Shown: positions 1 to 9,014 of the stretch, in pieces
Layout: each line of letters opens with the position of its first letter
Numbering within the stretch: position 1 is the stretch's first letter
Assembly: GCA_036245805.1 (NCBI GenBank)
Contig: BTRK01000001.1
Location: 39,444,995 to 39,508,994, forward strand
Source: Pristionchus mayeri
Lineage: Eukaryota > Nematoda > Chromadorea > Rhabditida > Neodiplogasteridae
Length of the DNA: 64,000 nucleotides
Reading direction: 5' to 3'
Position numbers and translations under genes: made by a program
The notes under the pieces: model-generated
Databases searched by the model: none
What the model was told of the DNA's origin: nothing
Seen by the model: the letters and a program-made list of their open reading frames with translations, nothing else

Positions 1-2
1 AG

Positions 3-3000
3 GCCACTTCCGCACCCCGTCTCTTCACCTTCTCCTTGCCTACGACTCCTGCAACAGTCCCGACCACGACCACTACCCCGCCTGCACCACCCACGAACAA
101 GCCGAACTACCCCATCCGTGGTCCACCTATCATCATGCCACTGGGTACGAATCAATCGTGCTTCTTCTCTTCAAAAACTATTTTGATAAATACTCACAAA
201 ATGGAAAGATGTCCAGGAGCTGATCAGAAAGAGGTTGATAGCGACGTAGATAATGTGATGAAACTATCTAAGATGAGCTCTTCAGGAGCCCGTTGCTGGT
301 CCGACTCGTCCTGTCCTCGCAACGCGGTCTGCGTGCAGAAGATGTGCGTGTGCGCACCGAACTACGTTGAGCAGAAGGGAGCATGCGTAGAGAGTGAGTT
401 GATTCGCTCTCCGTGCACTAGTAGTTTCTCTCCTTACTTTCCCGCGGGAAAACCTTTATTTTGTAGAGTTATTGGTGCTTTATCGGCAAGAACCGGCCGT
501 TTGAGACCAGGGAGTGAGTGGAAAATTGAGTATATTTTCATTCATAGTACTCCGGTTGTTTCATCAAACACAGAGTTTCGAAAAAGGAGAGAAGGGTGAG
601 TAAATGGGATTGAGAGAAGAGATGAGTTTCGTATTTTATTCACCGGGAGTAACCATGATAGCCTTCAGAGAATATCAGCTTCTACCCTCTTTCTCATTTT
701 GAAATTGGTATGATTTCCTAAAGAAAATTTGAAGTGGGACTTCCATAATTGGTGACTCATTTCAAGATTGTTAGTGACAGACGCATACGTAGAAATATAA
801 CAAATAATCCCGACTTTCCAGACCCTCGATCCTCCTCCTCCGGTGTCGGTCCCGACGCAATGAAAACGATTGGAGATGTGAGTTATCGATAGACGTCTAC
901 CCTTCCACTATCGTACTCCTACCATACCCATTCAGGCGTGCTACACTCCTGCCGAGTGCCCTCTGAGCACTGACTGCATCGAGGGAGCGTGTGCCTGCCC
1001 TGCCAATCAGTCGTGGAAGAAGGACAGATGCGTGGCCAGTGAGTAATTCATTCACATCTCTCTAAATGGGACGTCTATTGGGTAGAAAATCAACAATCTG
1101 CAGACTCTTAGAATATTATTGAGAAATTGTAAGTCATTTTGGTGCAGTGAGTGACCAAAAGCAAAATTATGTTTGTTAACGGATAAAGGAATACATAGGA
1201 CGGGAGATTCAATGAGAGGGAAACTAGCGAAACGAGATTGGGAGATTATTTGTCTTGGTAGGGTTGTGATGAAGTATAAGATCAAAGCGGTGAGAATTAT
1301 AGACGGTGTTCCCGCTGCTGCAACATATTCATAACTCAAGGAAATTCATTCGCTTCAAAACATGAACTTCCCTGTCGTGAAGACTATTAGTCCCCTTACT
1401 TTTAGACACAATTCTAGAATATAGTGCAGTCACCTTGATTTCGGATCGCGCATTACTATCAAAATCTCGTATGAATCGAAAGCGCAAAAAAATTCTTTCA
1501 GTTTATGGTAAGTGTAGTCAATTCTAGACTAGGTAGCTCTCCCTCGCCTCATGAGGGATGAGGGAGGGGCGTAGCTGCCTCGCTACCTTACCTCGTTATA
1601 TTACGTGAAGCCGAGGTCGTACCACAGCCGCATCCATCCACCAGCAGAGCTGAAGTGCATTGCTTTTTTTGATGGACCAATCTATATTTCAATGACGATT
1701 CGAAGTAGATCGTAATCCTATCTGATTCACTAATCAATATTTGAATGTCTTACGGCGGTCAAAAATGCGAGCACGATGATAGCTAGTGTGGAGATGAAAT
1801 CCTCTTCGCGATGCCCATTATTGTGAGGCATTTTCCTAAAATGGGAACATTTAACTTTTGATGAATTTCAATAAGAAAAATGTCAATGTTGAGAAAGGCA
1901 TGCCCTTCCACGTTAAGCGACAAACAACTTTCGAGATGTACCATTCCTTACACTCTTTCGCTCACACTGACTATCGCGAACGCATGTAGAAAAACGAGCA
2001 TTGGACGAGTACTCAGTATAGAATAGGGTTTGAATTAATTCGATAAGAGAGGAAATGTGCTAGGCTAGGGAGGGGGAGAAAAGCGAGAATGAATCAGCAA
2101 CACTCTGCTTTTGTTGGGTAGTTCCGAGTCCTCATTAGCGAGAGATAGAAGGGCGAAGAGTTGCCTGCTTTGAGAGGTGTCATATTGACAATCTCGAGGA
2201 GAAGAGAATCGGATGCCCTCTTGAGCTCCTAATTATGAGGAATTTGAGAAGAGTTTGAGAGATGAACGATCGATGATACCCATTTGATGAGAATCCACGA
2301 AACATATAAAAAGCCATTTCTTGACTATGCTATCCTGATCTGTTGCCCCACTCATCTTCATCGGTACCGAAGAATATCCATAAATTCACTCATAACTAAC
2401 TTGGTGGATAAAATTGAATGGAATTTAATTAAACGCAGTATAAGTCATCAGTGCCATCCGAAAAACCAATAATGTATTCCCCCCTGATCTCTGATCTTTC
2501 TCAGCTGCCCTGCTCTCGTCTGGTCTCGTCCCGCCCGGCTCTCCATGTGATCGAGGAGAGGTCTGCGGGGGAGGATCCATGTGCTGTGCTGACTCGAAGA
2601 AGTGCATCTGCGCAGTGGGCCATTCAATCAGAGAGGGACGATGCAGCAGTGATGGTGAGTACTAGAGATCTTCATTTGTTCATTCCTTCAAAGGATGGTT
2701 TCGAAATAACTCATTTCATTCTGCATTCATTCTTACCGATCTATTCGGGGAGAGATAACGCAGAACGAAAAGAGATGAAGAGGCCATTCCTTGTGTAGCC
2801 ATTCCAAATTCGATATCAGATACCCTGACTGCATGTAAGATTGGAAGTTCTTCAATTGCTGTATGATCACTGACTTTTTGCGTGTCGTTTGACTCTTACT
2901 CTCTTCATAATCTCAAGGAATTCAAAGTGTTCTATACAAAACTAGAAATTATCCCGACCTATGGTGATAGAGATCAAACACCAATCCCTTCCAGAGGCGC

Positions 3001-6000
3001 CTCCCTTCGTGGGTCCATCCCATTCGTGCACGGGCGGAGAGAGGTGCGCCGGAGGATCAGTGTGCGTCAATGGACGATGCGCCTGTGAGGCGGATCACCG
3101 CTCCGAGGATGGATACTGCAGGCCCATTGGTGGGTATTGAGGCACGGGTTTCTAATAGAGATGACAAAACAGACACAGCAACCGTTGAAATTCCCAGTTG
3201 AAACCGGCTTCAAGTTGAAAAGCAGTTTTGTCATCAATAGTGTCTAACCGCTCATTCTATTCTTGATTATAATAGGGAAGGATCGAGCTGTGAGAAGGAC
3301 TAGGGAAGTTCTCTTCTACCGAATGCTCCTTTTGCTTCAAATTAGCCAGCAATTTCTGACAACTTAAGAATCCTGGAAATATAAACAAACTCATTTTTAG
3401 AAGCTCCGAATGCCGACGTAACTCTTACTGGAGGGAACGGCCTGCGATTCAAGACAAAAGTAAGTGCATTCGGAAGAAAACTCGGCAAAAAGAGGCTGGA
3501 ATCGAACCAGCGTCGCCACGGCCACAACGTGGAGTACTAACCACTATACTACAAGACCGACAGCGGTGCTCGGTGAGCGTGTACAAGTACCAGAGGCTAA
3601 GCAAGCCTCTATTGGGGATCCGCACATTGGCAATTAGTGTGACGTTCTATTGAAGATTCGTGAATTGCTACACAAATTATCATGTCTGTGCTTTAGATTG
3701 CCACTCAACGTCCTCGTTCTGCAGCGTGTGACCCTATCAAGTGCAAACTTCCTGATTGTTTCTGCACTCCCTCAGGTTAGGAATTTGATATTTAATCTTT
3801 GATCTCAATTTTATGAGCAAAAAATATCGAATTTCCTCTTACGACTACCACGATTTCTCTGCAATACATAAAACGACTATAATCAATTTCCCCTTACTGC
3901 TCCTTCGTATGATATTTTGCCTTTCTTTCCTTCAAATCGTCGAAATAAATACAGTGTTCCATCTCTCATACATTGATATTTGATCTTTGATTCTTGATCC
4001 CTCCTGCAGGTCGTCTTCCTCCGGGTGGTCTTCTGCCCTTCCAGACTCCTCAATTCGTCGTCCTCACCTTCGATGATGCAGTCAACGGACGAACACTGCC
4101 CGATTACAAGCGACTCTTTGGCACCAATCGATTCAAGTTTGTTGCATTGCCTTTAGAGCCAATACCTAAAGAGGGTCGCAGAAGACGGAATATTTATTTT
4201 CTTTTGCAAACTGGTGAACTTCCCCAACTTGAGGCCAAACGAGATCGATAATTTCGTCACTACAACTCAATTTGAACCAGATCGGAACCAGGCCGTAACC
4301 ACATCCATTCAGGAACCCGAACGGCTGCCCGATCAAGGGGACGTTCTTCGTCTCTCACGAGTGGACGAACTACGATGGAGTGCAGTGGATCGAGGAGGGA
4401 GGACACGAACTCGCCAGCAACTCAATCACGTGCGAATCATTACTTCAACTTGCTTTAGGAGTAATTCGTTCACTTTAACATGATAATACCCGTCAAGTAT
4501 TCGAATTTACAAGAGTTCTGGAAATTATCCCAACTTTATTCCGTACAACTCAGTCGGTCGAAAGTTTTGAAGAATAAATAAAATAAATAAATAACTCTTG
4601 TAACTTCGAAATCTAATTTGCAGACACGTCTCTCTCGAGGGATCCTCCGCCTCTCGCTGGCTCTCCGAAATGGACGGACAGAGAAGGATCATGGCCAAGT
4701 TCGGCAACTCGAGAGAGGAAGCGATCACTGGTATGAGAGCACCGCAGCTGGCTGCAGGAGGAGACCAGATGTTCGAGGTGCGGCTTGCGAACTTCAGGAC
4801 AATCTTAATGAAAAATAGTAAACATATTTCCTCTGCCTGACCTGAATCAGTAAGGAAATCAAAAATATCGGTAAGAATTGCATACAATTAGTGAATCAGC
4901 CCGTTTTATTTGAAGAATAACTATCACTGGTAGCTGTAATGAATAGAAAGGGATTCTCCCTCGCAGATGATGCTTCGAGCGGGCTTCATCTACGACAACT
5001 CGATCCCCGCCAATGGAGGCAAGGGCAGCGAACCATTCTGGCCCCAAACCATGGACTACAAGTACTTTAATAGAACTTTTTTTGGTCTAACTCCATCCCT
5101 GTGAGAACATCTGACGGGAGAGTTTACTCTTGGGTACTCCCTCGCTTTAATCGAAGAGGGACCGTCAATCAACTTCACTGTTCGATCCTATTAATCAGTG
5201 CAGAGAGAATAACTTCAGGCCCTCCTTCCCGTGCAACGACCGACCCTGCTCGACGAGAGCGTACCCTGGAGTGTGGGAGGTAGGAAACATTCTCGCTAAC
5301 TATACTAAGAAGAAGACCCTCGGATATTCCTGTCATGACGTGACAAGGGAAGTGGAGCCTAGTACAAAAGTAGAAAAGTTCCAATCAAAGATCAACTTTT
5401 CAGATTCCGCTCAATCAGTTCTACGGTCGGTTCCTGCCGCAGATTGGCGCCCATCAGCGCAGTTCGATGATGAGAGCAGCGGTGCCGCTGAATGCGAGTG
5501 TCGATGAACTGGTTAGTAGAAGAGATATCAAATCGTAGCGTGCTCCGTCTTTCACACTCTCACTCTGTCTGGCCGGTGAGAGAAGTCACGAAATGAGTTG
5601 AGCACCGACTTGGAAACATTGGTGCGTAGGGGAGTAGAGATGAAACCATTGTCGATTCATTCTATACACTCTCTAGCAACGCAACCGTCAGAGACAAGCT
5701 AAACTGGAGACGGTGATTCGAATTGTGAACTCCTTTCTATCGAACGTTTTCGAGCTATTTTGGAAGAATGCTGACTATATTTCTTCTATTGAATTATTTG
5801 GCACTCGATTCACTGAAACAATTTTAACCACATAATGCGCAATGATTTACCACTACTTCCTAGCGTTTTTATCGAAATTTTCAAGGAAGACCAAAAACCA
5901 ATTTCCCTTTGCAGTACCAGATGCTGCGGCACAACCTCGCTCGGTCGATGGACACGAATCGGGCGCCACTCATTCTCACCCTCAATGCAGATTACCTCCA

Positions 6001-6405
6001 GCTGAACGAGGAGAACAGTGGCATGCAAGCACTCGAGAGGTACCATTGATCTTTCGGCACTTCTTCGATATTTGGCCCACCCCCCCCCCCCCTCCAATAT
6101 CATTTCTCCCCATCACAGAGGGGTTGTGAGACCGAAAATCAGGAAGAGATGCCTAGAAATGAGTGGGGTAGGGGGGGGGCAAATATAGGAGAAATGCCGA
6201 TCTTTCAATTCAATTATTTATTCCGTTCAAGATATTTGACCTCTGGGTGACTAAATGCGGATAACTTTCGCAGATTCCTCGAGTCTATTTCTCACGAGTC
6301 GAATGTTTTCGTCGTTACGCTGAAGCAGCTCGTGGACTGGATGCGAGAACCGCTGCCCGTGGAGAGAAGCGGGGAGGTGAGCGATATATCGATGTCTTCC
6401 TTTTG

Positions 6406-6464
<59 letters not shown>

Positions 6465-7076
6465 TCTGGCCTTCTCAAACCTGCGAGAGTGTGCAAAAAG
6501 AGGTGAAAAAGAGCGGGGAGGTGAGCCATAGAGTCAGGGAAACGATCTGGATGTTTTAACTTTGTGCACTCTCTCGACGTTCGATCTGTCGAAAGAATTT
6601 AAAAGCACTTTTTAACATAGTTGACTTCGGCGCCTTTCTATCAGATTTGGGAAGAGGTGGTGAAGGATGCATGGGAGAGGTAGACGAGGGGTGAAACTAA
6701 GTGCGCTCTTTTCACAGCATCCCGCCCTTCGTTGCCCGCGTAACTTCGCCAGCTACCCAGCAGGACGAGAGCAGTGCGCCAAGCCGAATAAGGTGAGCTT
6801 TGGTCTCTATTTTGAACATTTATCCCGTCTATTTATTGTTGTCGTTTACGGCCATAGTAGCTTTCTATCATTGTTTTCCTTCTTTTCTCTCATGCATATA
6901 AGCCACCGGCGAGGTGAACTTGTAAGTTTATCTTTCATCTCTGATCTATATCAATCGATCCTTTCCAGTGCATCTACCGTACGCCGGGCATGGGTTCACC
7001 AGAGCACCAGTTCCTAACCTGCTCGCCCTGTCCCGACTCCTACCCCTGGGTGACTAACCCGACCGGAAATCAGTAG
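3..7076 (+). CDS. EB-module / NodB chitin-deacetylase-like secreted protein, 18 exons, 5' partial
   Basis: Exons read from splice sites and frame: 3-144, 286-393, 822-877, 936-1038, 2505-2654, 2995-3129, 3401-3459, 3697-3775, 4010-4136, 4313-4429, 4624-4777, 4967-5061, 5204-5279, 5404-5511, 5915-6039, 6274-6376, 6718-6792, 6969-7076 (TAG). All junctions are GT-AG and phases match, giving 639 visible residues. Order: Thr/Pro-rich linker (about 10-45), four EB-like Cys-rich modules (about 49-231), a linker with a CxxxxCxxxxCxC cluster (252-277), a NodB domain (about 293-560), and a Cys tail ending PTGNQ. NodB motifs seen: TFDDA (297-301), GMRAP (395-399), YDNS (419-422). Family role (established): deacetylation of chitin-like polymers outside the cell. 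Architecture resembles the C. elegans CDA-1/LGX-1 group, recalled rather than searched. Two expected active-site His positions read Asn (356 and 527), so activity is uncertain. The signal peptide would lie upstream of the window. The exon model is by eye, without transcript support; a missed exon in the 1.5-kb intron is possible. Confidence 0.85.
286..3129 (+). other. EB-module-encoding exons (four Cys-rich repeats)
   Basis: Exons 286-393, 936-1038, 2505-2654 and 2995-3129 each encode one small module with six or seven cysteines in the pattern C-x-C-x-C-x-C-x-C-x-C, with a characteristic CxC pair (CVC, CAC, CIC, CAC) followed by a G-x-C or D-x-C ending. The pattern matches the nematode EB module. 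The first three of these exons end in phase 1 just after the last Cys, as expected if modules spread by exon duplication. The 56-base exon 822-877 only encodes a Ser/Gly linker. EB modules are known from secreted or cell-surface nematode proteins; their ligand is unknown here. The third module has an extra Cys (CC pair). Confidence 0.75.
1039..2504 (+). other. Large intron (1.47 kb) of the deacetylase-like gene
   Basis: This intron is far larger than its neighbours, most of which are 60-430 bases. It is AT-rich, and I see no exon with matching phase and no RNA gene in it. A weak imperfect hairpin lies near 1531-1587, where AGGTAGCT and AGCTGCCT flank complementary CCTC and GAGG tracts. Small open frames on both strands (for example a hydrophobic 95-codon one on the minus strand at 1052-1339) look like chance. 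A small skipped exon cannot be excluded without transcripts. Confidence 0.5.
3488..3558 (-). tRNA. tRNA-His (GUG)-like sequence, probably a pseudogene, antisense in an intron
   Basis: On the minus strand an A-box-like TAGTATAGTGG and a B-box-like GGTTCGATTCC are intact. The anticodon arm has a perfect 5-bp stem (CCACG/CGTGG) around the loop TTGTGGC, giving anticodon GTG (His). The T arm has a perfect 5-bp stem (GCTGG/CCAGC), and the D arm pairs GTA/TAC. The acceptor stem fails: GGTCTTG against CTCTTTT pairs at only a few ends. A normal charged tRNA is therefore unlikely; a decayed tRNA gene or tRNA-derived SINE head is more likely. It sits in the 3460-3696 intron of the host gene, opposite in direction. 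Confidence 0.6.
6080..6092. repeat. Poly-C run (13 C)
   Basis: Homopolymer of 13 C in the 6040-6273 intron. A 9-G run lies at 6171-6179 in the same intron, so the transcript could fold back between them. Length is prone to sequencing error. Confidence 0.9.
6171..6179. repeat. Poly-G run (9 G)
   Basis: Homopolymer of 9 G, preceded by TGGGGTA, about 80 bases downstream of the poly-C run in the same intron. Confidence 0.85.
6408..6460. repeat. (CT)n microsatellite, about 26 units
   Basis: Uninterrupted CT dinucleotide tract of about 53 bases in the intron 6377-6717, followed by a short CCTCTCTGG remnant. It is pyrimidine-rich on the gene's sense strand but lies about 260 bases from the acceptor, so a role as polypyrimidine tract is unlikely. 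Confidence 0.95.
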
Positions 7077-7280
7077 CCATAAAACCGCTAGAAAATCGCT
7101 AGAAATTGCCTGTAGGTACCGTTTTGCTCGCTATTTATGGAATATTTATTGTAACATATTTCTCGCCCAATTGATGGACTAATTCAAGGAACAATATCTC
7201 ATGCGATTTGCCTTAAGTTTGCGCTTCAAAACGTAAGTTCCAAATTGGCCCATCACCTAATCTGTTCCTACTTACCACTA
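7077..7280 (+). other. Probable 3' UTR / downstream flank
   Basis: This follows the TAG at 7074-7076. It is AT-rich, with GAATATTTATTG near 7141 and no exact AATAAA, so the poly(A) site is not placed. A variant hexamer may be used. No other gene seen. Confidence 0.4.
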
Positions 7281-7487
7281 GAAATGGCAAATCGGCAAGC
7301 GCCATCTTCAGCACTATGTCGGATGAGAACTATGACGGCATGCCGCCTTTGATATATCGAATCCGGCATGACGTCATAGTTCTCATCCGACATAGTGCCG
7401 CCATCCTCATCTCCTTTTCTCTATCGTCGGTCAGACAGAGCGAGAGAGTACGTGAAACGAGGAGAGCACTCGCCGATTTGCCATCAC
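7281..7487. mobile_element. MITE-like element with ~22-bp inverted repeats and TA flanks
   Basis: The left end GAAATGGCAAATCGGCAAGC and the reverse complement of the right end, GTGATGGCAAATCGGCGAGT, match at most positions. Both sides are bordered by TA (7279-7280 and 7488-7489), as for Tc1/mariner-type target duplications. Length is about 207 bp with no coding capacity, the usual picture of a MITE. It carries the inner palindrome 7311-7398 and a tract TCGTCGGTCAGACAGAG at about 7424-7440 that recurs in diverged form in the hairpin at 7940-8032. Alternative: two nested or adjacent elements, or only the inner palindrome being mobile. Confidence 0.55.
7311..7398. repeat. 88-bp palindrome, copy 1
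   Basis: Arms of about 34 bp: the left arm starts GCACTATGTCGGATGAGAAC and its reverse complement ends the element at 7398. The centre is near GATATATC. The right arm contains TGACGTCA (CRE-type octamer). The same palindrome recurs at 8842-8927, so this is a dispersed family rather than a chance fold. Confidence 0.85.
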
Positions 7488-7489
7488 TA

Positions 7490-8841
7490 CTTATACCACT
7501 CACTCATTTGATCCATGATCTACCGGTGCGCCTCAGAGTTGCCGCTTGTTCTTGCGATAAAGATTTGTTTATTCTTGCAAGATAACTGAATAGATGTGCA
7601 TAAAGGGAAGAAGGATGCATTCAATTCTCACTGAATTTTTTACTCCTAAGTTCAAAAGTTCCACACATTTGGATCGATTAGATAAAGTTGATGGTTTCAT
7701 CTAGTCTCGATGTGACTAGTTACTAGGGTTGGCCAAATGAGGTTGTGTAGCGAATCGTTACGGGTCTCCCAATCGCATATTGCAAAATCAGAGGAGTAAG
7801 GGGGCATACCAAAAAGAAATTTCAGACAGCGCAATTTATTCCTACCGCCGCGGCGTGATCGATTCGCTCGCGATTCCTCTCATATGGTAGATTGTTACGT
7901 GCAAGTGATTCGAGCTGTATCGGGCAAGGTTCGTCGAGAGAGCAATGGTCTGACTCTCTCCAGTTTGCACGCTCTCTCGCCGGTCAGAGAGACGAGCGAA
8001 CATGCAAACTGAAGAGAGTCAGACGATTGCTCCGTCGAGAAGATGAGAGAGGCGAAGCACAGAATTGCGCGAATCCGACATTGGGACTATAGACAAAATG
8101 ATATCAAAGGGCATCCTCCAACTCAGCAACGAGAGTCTGCCTTGAGCGTGCGCGCGTTGAGACTCCCGATGCGGGTGGTGGAGACTTGCATCCAATGGAC
8201 AGGCGACCCGCGAGGTTTTCCAGGCGACTCGACGGGGATTCCCAATCGATTGCTAGCTGAGAGAGAAGTGGGAACTCCTCAGCCGCGCTAGAATGGAGAA
8301 TGGAGAATGTAGGTCATGGAATGAATAGACCGTAGTCTCACTTCAGAAACATGAGAAGGAAGGAAATTGTTTGAATTTCAGTAATATGAACTGTCGATTT
8401 TTCTTCATCAAGATGGTGAGAACTCTGAGGAAGGCTCGGATGCTCAAACACAGCCATCTCACCTTCGCCCTCGAAAATGGAATCGCTTGGCAACTAAATA
8501 TTCATTTATCAGCCTGTCCTTTTACTTGGCGAAATTTAAAAAAAAACATCGAAAAAGTAATTTAAAAAATTGTAAATAGCATGAAAAGTAAGCATAATTC
8601 AGAGAATTGAAAGAGTCGCGTCGCGTGCTTCATTACGATCCTCTCCGATTCAATCCCGATGTGCGATCCCTTCATCAGGAAGTTCGTTAGATCCGCTCTC
8701 GCTGAAAAGATATGCTTGTACTTTAAAGCTCGAAAATCAGGCTGCATTCGATTCACTTCACCCAGAATTTCATTTTTGTGTCTCGTTTGTGTTTGTAATT
8801 CATGTTTTTTTGTGAATTCGAATCTTATATCGTCTCCATTT
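7490..8841. other. Non-coding region between MITE-like element and second palindrome
   Basis: No supported gene. Open frames here are under 90 codons, overlap inverted repeats, and match no family I recognise. The only clear structure is the hairpin at 7940-8032. A GC-richer patch at about 8140-8290 has no coding signature I can defend. Confidence 0.45.
7940..8032. repeat. Imperfect 93-bp inverted repeat (hairpin)
   Basis: The left arm 7940-7970 starts GAGCAATGGTCTGACTCTCT. The right arm, reverse complemented from 8032, starts GAGCAATCGTCTGACTCTCT. About 29 paired bases with a few mismatches. The loop contains a further inner fold (CGCTCTCTCGCC against AGAGAGACGAGCG). Weak complementarity continues outside the arms (CGTCGAGAG / GTCGAGAAG). 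Likely a second palindromic MITE type. Confidence 0.75.
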
Positions 8842-8927
8842 CACTAGGTCGTATGAGAACAATGACGTCATGCCGCTGTTGATATATCAAAGGCGGCATG
8901 ACGTCTAAGTTCTCATCCGACCTAGTG
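8842..8927. repeat. 86-bp palindrome, copy 2
   Basis: Same family as 7311-7398: the left arm starts CACTAGGTCGTATGAGAACA, the right arm ends TCTCATCCGACCTAGTG, and the centre is TTGATATATCAA. Differences between arms here fall at other sites than in copy 1, so the ancestor was probably a near-perfect full-length palindrome. TGACGTCA is intact in the left arm. It lies about 90 bases before the minisatellite. Confidence 0.85.
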
Positions 8928-9014
8928 TCAGTAATATATCACGCCTGTCACGAGAGAATTGAGCTGACTCGGGATAAAATGGGAATGGGAGCAAAAGTCA
9001 GAGTTGGGATTTTG

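Larger units (their letters stand above)
4010..6376 (+). other. NodB-homology (polysaccharide deacetylase) domain exons
   Basis: Eight exons (4010-4136 to 6274-6376) encode a complete NodB fold by motif order. Motif 1 TFDDA is at residues 297-301, with the usual catalytic-base Asp (299) and metal Asp (300). Motif 2 reads GGHELASNSITH (349-360), where HSxTH is usual; the first metal His is Asn356 and the second, His360, is kept. Motif 3 is GMRAP with Arg397. Motif 4 is YDNS with Asp420. Motif 5 reads LTLNADYL (524-531), with Asn527 where the family usually has the catalytic His. The domain also has a PCNDRPC Cys pair and AYPGVWE, typical of animal chitin deacetylases. Substitutions are read directly; loss of activity is inference. 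Confidence 0.75.

Noticed and set aside
1052..1339. Hydrophobic 95-codon minus-strand open frame in the large intron
   Set aside because: No recognisable family, no splice partners, and AT-rich intronic context; chance is the simpler explanation.
3994..4251. Reading the NodB exon straight through to 4251 as one coding frame
   Set aside because: The domain continuity (FK then NPNGCP) requires splicing from 4136 to 4313; the read-through sequence lacks NodB motifs.
6251..6529. Minus-strand frame with a long Arg-Glu repeat
   Set aside because: The RERERE tract is only the translation of the (CT)n microsatellite, overlapping a real plus-strand exon.
8043..8291. 82-codon GC-richer open frame as a small gene
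   Set aside because: It starts at the edge of the 7940-8032 hairpin, has low-complexity Arg/Thr content, no splice signals, and no recognised domain.
8381..8415. Possible tiny exon between TTTCAG and ATGGTGAG
   Set aside because: Splice-like signals exist, but no neighbouring exon, frame or product supports it.
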